Origin: Acanthaster planci
Lineage: Eukaryota > Echinodermata > Asteroidea > Valvatida > Acanthasteridae
Assembly: GCF_001949145.1 (NCBI RefSeq)
Contig: NW_019091504.1
Span: 862,508 to 926,507, forward strand
Reading direction: 5' to 3'
Length of the DNA stretch: 64,000 nucleotides
Shown here: positions 58,353 to 64,000 of the stretch, piece by piece
How positions within the stretch are numbered: position 1 is the first letter of the stretch
Layout: each line of letters begins with the position of its first letter
The notes under the pieces: generated by a model
What the model saw: the letters and a program-made list of their open reading frames with translations, nothing else
Databases searched by the model: none
Told to the model about the DNA's origin: nothing
Position numbers and translations under genes: made by a program

Positions 58353-59681
58353 TCATTTCTTGCGTGATCTCAGTCCCAAACAGCGTACAAAATTCTGGCG
58401 GAATTGCACCACGAGAAGCGCATACACAAACGGATTGATAGTCGAGTTACACCACAACAGATAGTTAACTACTATCCAGGCGAGATGAGAAACACATTCC
58501 TCGCATATGGCAGCAAGGAGTGACGCCACGTAAAAAGGCAACCACATTGCTATGAAGACGCTTACCACAACCGACAGTGTCACTGCTGCCTTCCTGTGCC
58601 GCTTGAATTCTTTACGTGTGCCTCTGTGAACTTGGTCGGGTCTACTGTTCCGCCTCGTTGTCCCGCCGCGTTTCTTAGTTTCCTTGAAGGCAGCTATTGC
58701 ACCTCCTGCATTGTCGGTAAATCCAGTGTCAGCCGGCATGTGGCTTTGGTATGACTGAAGACGGATGGTTATGTCTTCAAGTTTCCCATCAAACCCGGTG
58801 TTAGTATGACACTCTTCTTGCCTCGATACATGCTTTTTCTCGGATGGGCAATGCTCATACTCAACGTTTCTCAGTTGTTCATCTCTCGACTGCTCTTGTG
58901 TGTTGTTCCTCTCGCAAATTCTCGTGCTGGCGCTTGGGCCTCCGGACGACAATTTGCGAGACTGTCGAGGCTTTTGAAATATACCCTGTGATCTGCGCTT
59001 GATCTTGATGTATACTCGAGCATTAAAGTAGATTATGATCAGCAACGGAATGAAAAACTTGGAGACTATTTCAATAGCCTGAAAGGACAGACTGTCCAAA
59101 GATTCAAGTTCACAATTGCTGTCATAATCGATTTTATCACCGCCTGCCAACGGACCCCACAGAAAAGTAACTGCAGAGTAAAACAGGAAGTTGATAAGCC
59201 ATGATGCAGTAATCATGCTGGCTGCGCGTTTGTGCGTCTGGAAGGTAGCATAGGCGAGTTTTTTGGTCAGCAGCCAGTATCGATCAAGGCTAATGAAAAT
59301 GATCGTAAAGACGGCAACATGGACTACGGTGTAGTCCAGAGCGAGCCATATCTGACAGGGGATCTTCCCGAAGGGCCAGTAGCCCAGGACGATCCATATT
59401 GAGTTCAAGGGTAGTGAGACAGCACCGACTATCAAATCGCAAACAGACAGACTCAGTATAAATGAATTGGCCACGGTAGAGCTGATGCGTCTGTCTTTGA
59501 TGTAAGCAACAATTATAAAAATATTACCTACGATTGTCACTATGGAGACAATACCGAGTACGATGGAAATAGCTACCGTTCTGGTGAAACAAAACACCGG
59601 TGTTTCTTCAGTGCAGGTGTCGTTGTCATTCACCATCCCGATGGATTCATTACCAAGGAAATCCATATTTACTATAAGCAC
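58353..59681 (-). CDS. Class A amine-type GPCR (muscarinic/histamine-H3-like), intronless
   Basis: A single open frame encodes 442 residues with seven membrane helices. Seen: N-glycosylation sites NES and NDT before helix 1; N53 in helix 1; D82 in LSVCDLIVG; the C109-C190 disulfide pair; D116 in helix 3, the salt-bridge residue for amine ligands; DRY at 133-135; W161; P212; a basic third intracellular loop of about 140 residues; FIAMWLPF in helix 6, with Met replacing the usual Cys of CWxP; and CNSTINPFVYALL in helix 7. The long third loop and NSTINP-YAL pattern are muscarinic-like, whereas the helix 3-4 region also resembles histamine H3/H4 receptors. D116 supports an aminergic ligand, but the ligand cannot be named. 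The first in-frame Met (59681) is used; M6 (59666) is an alternative start. Confidence 0.9.
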   Translation of the reverse strand: MLIVNMDFLGNESIGMVNDNDTCTEETPVFCFTRTVAISIVLGIVSIVTIVGNIFIIVAYIKDRRISSTVANSFILSLSVCDLIVGAVSLPLNSIWIVLGYWPFGKIPCQIWLALDYTVVHVAVFTIIFISLDRYWLLTKKLAYATFQTHKRAASMITASWLINFLFYSAVTFLWGPLAGGDKIDYDSNCELESLDSLSFQAIEIVSKFFIPLLIIIYFNARVYIKIKRRSQGIFQKPRQSRKLSSGGPSASTRICERNNTQEQSRDEQLRNVEYEHCPSEKKHVSRQEECHTNTGFDGKLEDITIRLQSYQSHMPADTGFTDNAGGAIAAFKETKKRGGTTRRNSRPDQVHRGTRKEFKRHRKAAVTLSVVVSVFIAMWLPFYVASLLAAICEECVSHLAWIVVNYLLWCNSTINPFVYALLVVQFRQNFVRCLGLRSRKK

Positions 59682-60464
59682 TGGCTGTCAAACATGCAAC
59701 TGCACAACTACACAACCTGTATTCGTTATGTGACGCTCTGTCTTGCTCATTTACTGCCTAACTGACGCATACCTTCTATAGCTAGTGATATGCGCCTACC
59801 TAGGGTTTATCAACTGACTCCATGCTTACTTATTAGACAAAAATGACGAAGGAAGCATAATGTGACTGGGCTAACAATACCAGGCAATGACTAATTCATT
59901 TCTTACACCAGCCAATTTATTTAAATAAAATATGTGACGCGCAATGAATTTTTCCGCGGAGTTTTTGTCAATTTATTCTAACGTTCAAGCTGTCATCTTC
60001 GCTGGAATGAGAAGCAACATTGACAAAAAATCCCTAATTAAGCGAAATGAAATGGAATGTAATGGAAGTATAATTCCGCCGAGACATCGTCACGCGAGTT
60101 GAAGGACTTAGTTGAGATTGCACCTGCCACTGGTATCCTGCCGTCACGATTGAGAGATCTTATTATAATAACAAAGAGAGCATTGCTACATAACGGAGCC
60201 CCGGCACGTACGCCTTCAGGGCACTCAAATTTGAAATATGGGACATCAACTGTTTGCAGTCAGCGAATTAGCAGCAGGAGGGAATCGGAATTTTACGTTT
60301 GTCGGCAGAAATCTGGGGGGAAGTAAGTCTTTCGTGCTAGTGATGTATCGATAGAGTTATAATTACACTTCAATTACATTTCATTTCGTTCAGTTAGGGA
60401 ATTCTAAGTCGCATCAAATAGCACCTAGTTTACTTGAGATGTTTATAGCCTGTTGGACTACAAA
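59682..60464. other. Upstream region of the GPCR
   Basis: No exon or known repeat is recognised. The GPCR promoter and any 5' UTR should lie here, read on the minus strand. Only short ORFs are present. Confidence 0.4.
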
Positions 60465-61190
60465 CAGAATCGAGTACCAGCGTTGATTAAGAACCCAAGA
60501 CTTTCAGTAAGGGTAGTTCTGGCTTTCACATTGTCAGCGCATTCTTTGTCCGTTCGCCTTACAAGTAACGAGTCATCTATGTAGTCACATGATCCGTGAC
60601 CCATTTGTCTCAGTTACGCTATCATAGGCTTCATGACCTTTGTGAACACCCGGGGGGGGGCACAAGCTAAGCCAAAAGGGAGGCAGGTAAACTCGTAAAC
60701 TTTGTCTTGCCAGGTGAATTGCAGGCATTTGCGGTGCTCTTGGGCAATTGAGACTAAAAAGTAAGCACCTTTTAGATCAATGGATGCTATGTAGTCCTTT
60801 GGCCGAAGTAGTTGAATGGTATTCCACTTTCCTGTAAGATGTTTGGACAATAGCCCCCTTTTGCAGCATTTCCGCAACCTCATTAGTAATCATGCATAAA
60901 TTCATGCTCCGAAAAGCATATTTCTTTTGGCAAATGCGCTTGCGCTGGGAGGGTGGCAAATTCCATGAGGTGGTGTTGGACAGCGTCCAGAACCCATTGG
61001 TCCAACGTAATTTCACGCCATTTGGCGACAAAGTTACCGAGTCTACGTGCCACAGGCATTGGCATATCTGCCACTGAATTTTGAGCGATAAAAAATCACA
61101 TTGGTGCTCACTCACCCTGAGGTTGCTAGGGTTTACTTGGTCACAGCTGACCGTCGCCCATCTGTCTGTTTCTTTCTCTGCCACGTTCAC
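60465..61190 (-). pseudogene. Degraded DIRS-like retrotransposon reverse transcriptase
   Basis: Minus-strand frames contain, in order, a WVLDAVQ-type upstream motif, EVAEMLQKGAIVQ, the fingers/palm motif SIDLKGAYFLV, EFTCLPFGLACAP, VFTKVMKP, and the catalytic box YIDDSLLV at 60583-60572. SLGFLIN follows. The combination (W.L..VQ spacer, YEF.CLPFGL, VFTK..KP) is typical of DIRS-group elements, with Ty3-like elements the alternative. Frame breaks occur upstream, an extra codon falls in a G-run near 60652, and an in-frame stop lies at about 60614. The gene is therefore dead. No tyrosine recombinase or split repeats were found nearby. Confidence 0.7.
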
Positions 61191-61979
61191 GGGCGCGAGT
61201 AGTTCAAATAACCCTGTCGAATCTGACCTGATGGGTGGGGTGATTTTACATCCCAGTCTGTAGTGCTGTTTTCAGTGACTTTGCTTTGGATTAGTGAAAA
61301 AACTTGCCCGCTTGCCAAATTTTTGACCTAGACGAGGTATTCGTCTATTGAATGTCTTTGCATTGTTGAGGGAGGTTATCACCGAACAGCAGACGAGTTA
61401 TGGGCGTCTGTACTGTTTTCTGCGTCTGCGTCTGTGTCCTTGTCCACAAAAACTGGCAAACTGGTGATTCAGGTCAGGCTTAATGAATTCTCAGCGACTT
61501 CTTAGCTCGTGTCTTTTGTAGCACATTAGGTCCAGCGAGTCACACAGTTTTGTGATGAGAGCCATTCGATCGCCGTTGGCATTTCCATCAGGGTTTGCAT
61601 GCTTTGAACAACGGGCATTATGCTTTGAACAATGCCTGTTCTACTTTCTGTAGTTTTATGTTTGTGGATCCGATCCTTGGCTGCAAAGTGTTCCCGATCT
61701 CTGGATTAACTCGCGTGCATTCGTGTTCCTCCATGGTCATTTCAAAATATTTAATTTTTTAATGAACAATATCATAATACAAGAATTTAGGACTCGCATA
61801 TCTGATCAGGAGCAATGGAAGTTTACAAAACTTCAGTGCCAGAGCTTGGGTCCCATTTTCTATCGAGGAACTGACACAAATTTCACAGCGCTGGTAAACG
61901 CGCAGGAGCCTGTGTAAAGCTTGAAGCTTTCCCAAAATCAAAAACTTTGAAAGAGACAATAAAACTGATCAACGTGTAT

Positions 61980-62830
61980 CTCATCACTGCATGTGTGTTT
62001 GTTGGTTGCGCGTTTAAACCATTGTAGTCTATTCTTAAGTTCGACAATTTTGCCGACCCCTGAAGGTTTTGTCTGGGCATCTATTGGAATAACCCGATGG
62101 TGGAGATGGTTGACAGGTAAAATTCATCCCCTTCTCTGGAAGGGGCGAGGATGGGGGAGATTCAAACTAACTAACACCGTGCAGCTTCCAAAATATTGAC
62201 GACTCCTTTACCGCGAAATTAGTCGTCTGAAGTGCAGTCAACATGCAAATATAGTAACTAACAGTGAGGCGTATGTATCAGACCGTATCCCAATGTAATT
62301 ACAGCCATGCGCAGTGACATATTGGCAGCATTTCAAAATAAGGATATTTCCCCTTTCCTTCCTACCCACAGTTTAGAAAATAAAAGCTTTTGTGTACTTA
62401 TTTTAGGAACCACAAAGTTCATCCGCCGTCGTCGCACGCATGAATGCTTCACAACCGTCGCTGTGAGAAAACAGTCTTTGTAGTCGGTGTCAGGCAGGTG
62501 AAGCGTTGTTGGAATATTCGTCTATAATCATACTTCCGTGTTGTACATTTTGTGAGGTTGCCACAGTGATCGTACATCTAGACATTGGATTTGGGATTGA
62601 ATCTGTTACTGGACTTCTTTAGCTCTGGGAGCTACGACTTCAGCCTGGAGGCTTGCATACATTTTACCAGGTGAGTACAGGTGCATGTGTGTTTAAACTA
62701 TGTTTAGATCAACTTAACATGAAACGTTATCACCCCAGTCAATGTAGGCAACAGGTTCATTGATTGTAGCTCCTGATTTTCCTTGGAAGAGCTGTTTTAT
62801 TTCTCTGCACCAAAATGAGTGCGTCATGGG
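61980..62830. repeat. Long dispersed repeat, copy 2 (partner 32900-33740)
   Basis: It is collinear with 32900-33740 through the shared blocks given for that copy, including the terminal caaaatgagtg. It contains a donor-like ccaggtgagtac after a conserved cttcag(c/t)(c/t)tggaggcttgc segment, where copy 1 has tttggtaagtac. This raises the possibility that the ancestral unit carried a spliced leader exon. Confidence 0.65.
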
Positions 62831-62863
62831 GAGATGATGACGGATGATAAATAACGCACACTG

Positions 62864-63178
62864 TCAAACCTGAGATTGAGCGGAGGAGTCGTTGCGGGTG
62901 GACTCACACCTACACAATTTCGAGTTCCTCAGGAGTTTTGAGTTCCAATTTAAACTACTTGTCTGGATGTTATTCTGTAGATACAGAGCGACGTCTTCTC
63001 CTCTCCTGTTGGTGCAAGGCTTGCTGACAATAGTGTAGCCTGGAATTGAGAAGTAGGACGGGTCAACAATATCTGGGAACCAGGTTTCAGAAATTGCAGC
63101 AATCTGAATGTCGCTGAGGTTTAACATTAACTTGAGCTCATTCATGCGCCGTACAAGAGATTTGGCGTTAAGTAACAT
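62864..63178 (-). pseudogene. LINE endonuclease fragment (CR1/L2/Jockey-type)
   Basis: A 104-residue minus-strand frame contains LLNAKSLVRRMNEL, the AP-endonuclease motif AAISETWF, FSIPGY and NRRGEDVALYLQNN. These are the opening motifs of the non-LTR endonuclease domain (N, then E-T-W, then RRG..ALY). The frame ends after about 100 residues and the reverse transcriptase part is missing, so it is a 5' fragment. It sits between two blocks of the long repeat family that also occurs at 33-34 kb. Confidence 0.7.
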
Positions 63179-63179
63179 T

Positions 63180-63425
63180 GAATGGAAATGGAAAAAACAT
63201 TTTTGGCTGACCTGTCCAAGAAAACAAACAGGCGTTTTGTAAGACTGTCAACACAATTGTGAGACATTACAAAAGAAAGTCTGAAGATTTAGTACGAAGA
63301 TAACCAACAGAAAAGTATCAGAGAAAAAGTCAATGAGGCGGATTTCGCTCCTGTGGCTTAGTCAGAGAGTCCCGAGTAAAGCATACGAAACACTGTACAT
63401 GAAACCCGCTGGAACACCTCATTGC
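63180..63425. repeat. Second block of the long dispersed repeat (partner 34100-34340)
   Basis: Shared order: gtctgaagatttagtac / cttctgaaggattaattagtac, then atcagagaaaaagtcaatgagg / atctgaggaaaagttaatatgg, then ctcctgtggcttagtcagagag / ctcccgtggcttgggcagag, then gaaacccgctggaacac / gacccgcatgaacac. Confidence 0.6.
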
Positions 63426-64000
63426 AGTATTTTTCAAGGTTAACCTCAACATTTATTTCTATATTGTAAATTATATTTGTTGTATTATATAGGTTAATAA
63501 ACGAATCACTAATAATAATTAGGCTCCAGACACAATTGAGAAAAATGGGCAATAAGAATGCATGTTCAGAGAAGAAAGTCTCATACAGAAATACCTTATT
63601 AATAAAAAAAACACAAACAAAAGTAACAACAATTCATGCTGAAAAGACAGAACAAAGGAAAAAAGAACAATCAGACTGAAATAAACTGAAAAGTGGAAGT
63701 ATTGAATTTGGTGCCAGATCAAGACAGTACCAGACGTTTTCCTTTTAAAGCAGATTTCTCAACAGAACCCCCACCCCCATCAAGCATGTTTTGCAATCGT
63801 GACACAAACTATGAGGTATCGGTTCCTGTGTAAGGGCTCTCAAGCGCCCCCAAGACACATAGGACCTACACATGAGCAAAACGTAGCAAAACTTTTATTT
63901 TTAAACGTTTTTCTCTGAATTGGCGATGCTTCTTCACCTCTTTGTAAAACTTGGCAAAATATTACATGGATGGCTCCACTTGGAAGTGGTGTCTGAATCC
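63426..64000. other. Right-edge non-coding region
   Basis: No gene is recognised. A complementary AATAAA-like signal lies near 63895, so a minus-strand transcript from beyond the window could end here, but nothing else supports this. Confidence 0.3.

Noticed and set aside
58228-58464. 78-codon plus-strand ORF
   Set aside because: It is antisense to the receptor C-terminus and its 3' flank.

Overview
This is a piece of an animal nuclear genome. It holds widely spaced exons with GT-AG introns of roughly 0.1 to 4 kb, AT-rich introns and intergenic DNA, many transposon remnants, and two assembly gaps (12220-12458 and 48782-49611). The proteins are clearly bilaterian. A muscarinic/histamine-H3-like amine receptor, DIRS-like and CR1/L2-like retroelements, and linkage of genes that I recall as lying together on human 5q22-q23 suggest an invertebrate deuterostome (echinoderm, hemichordate or amphioxus). 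The species cannot be fixed from the sequence alone.

Layout. (1) 389-12681, + strand: eleven exons of a sorting nexin 1/2 orthologue, nearest SNX2; its 5' end lies left of the window. (2) 16095-22548, - strand: a complete nine-exon gene for the beta subunit of protein geranylgeranyltransferase type I (PGGT1B), tail-to-tail with the sorting nexin. (3) 22827-29926, + strand: a complete five-exon gene for GPI ethanolamine phosphate transferase 3 (PIGO), head-to-head with PGGT1B across 278 bp. (4) 29927-37425: repeat-rich intergenic DNA with an orphan ORF that faintly resembles an ADAMTS prodomain. (5) 37426-54809, + strand: a sixteen-exon semaphorin with signal peptide, sema domain, PSI and an Ig-like tail. 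(6) 58353-59681, - strand: an intronless class A amine-type receptor. (7) 60465-63425: degraded retroelements, including a DIRS-like reverse transcriptase with an intact YIDD box and a LINE endonuclease fragment.

The genes are not a functional cluster. Three are housekeeping membrane or lipid-modification genes: retromer-linked sorting, protein prenylation and GPI-anchor assembly. The other two are signalling genes. The most interesting features are the PGGT1B/PIGO bidirectional promoter, the possible conserved SNX2-PGGT1B-semaphorin linkage, a hAT-type miniature element with a perfect 8-bp target duplication, a perfect 40-nt palindrome, and several related families of inverted-repeat elements. 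I found no CRISPR array, operon, rRNA, confident tRNA, or evident new molecular system.
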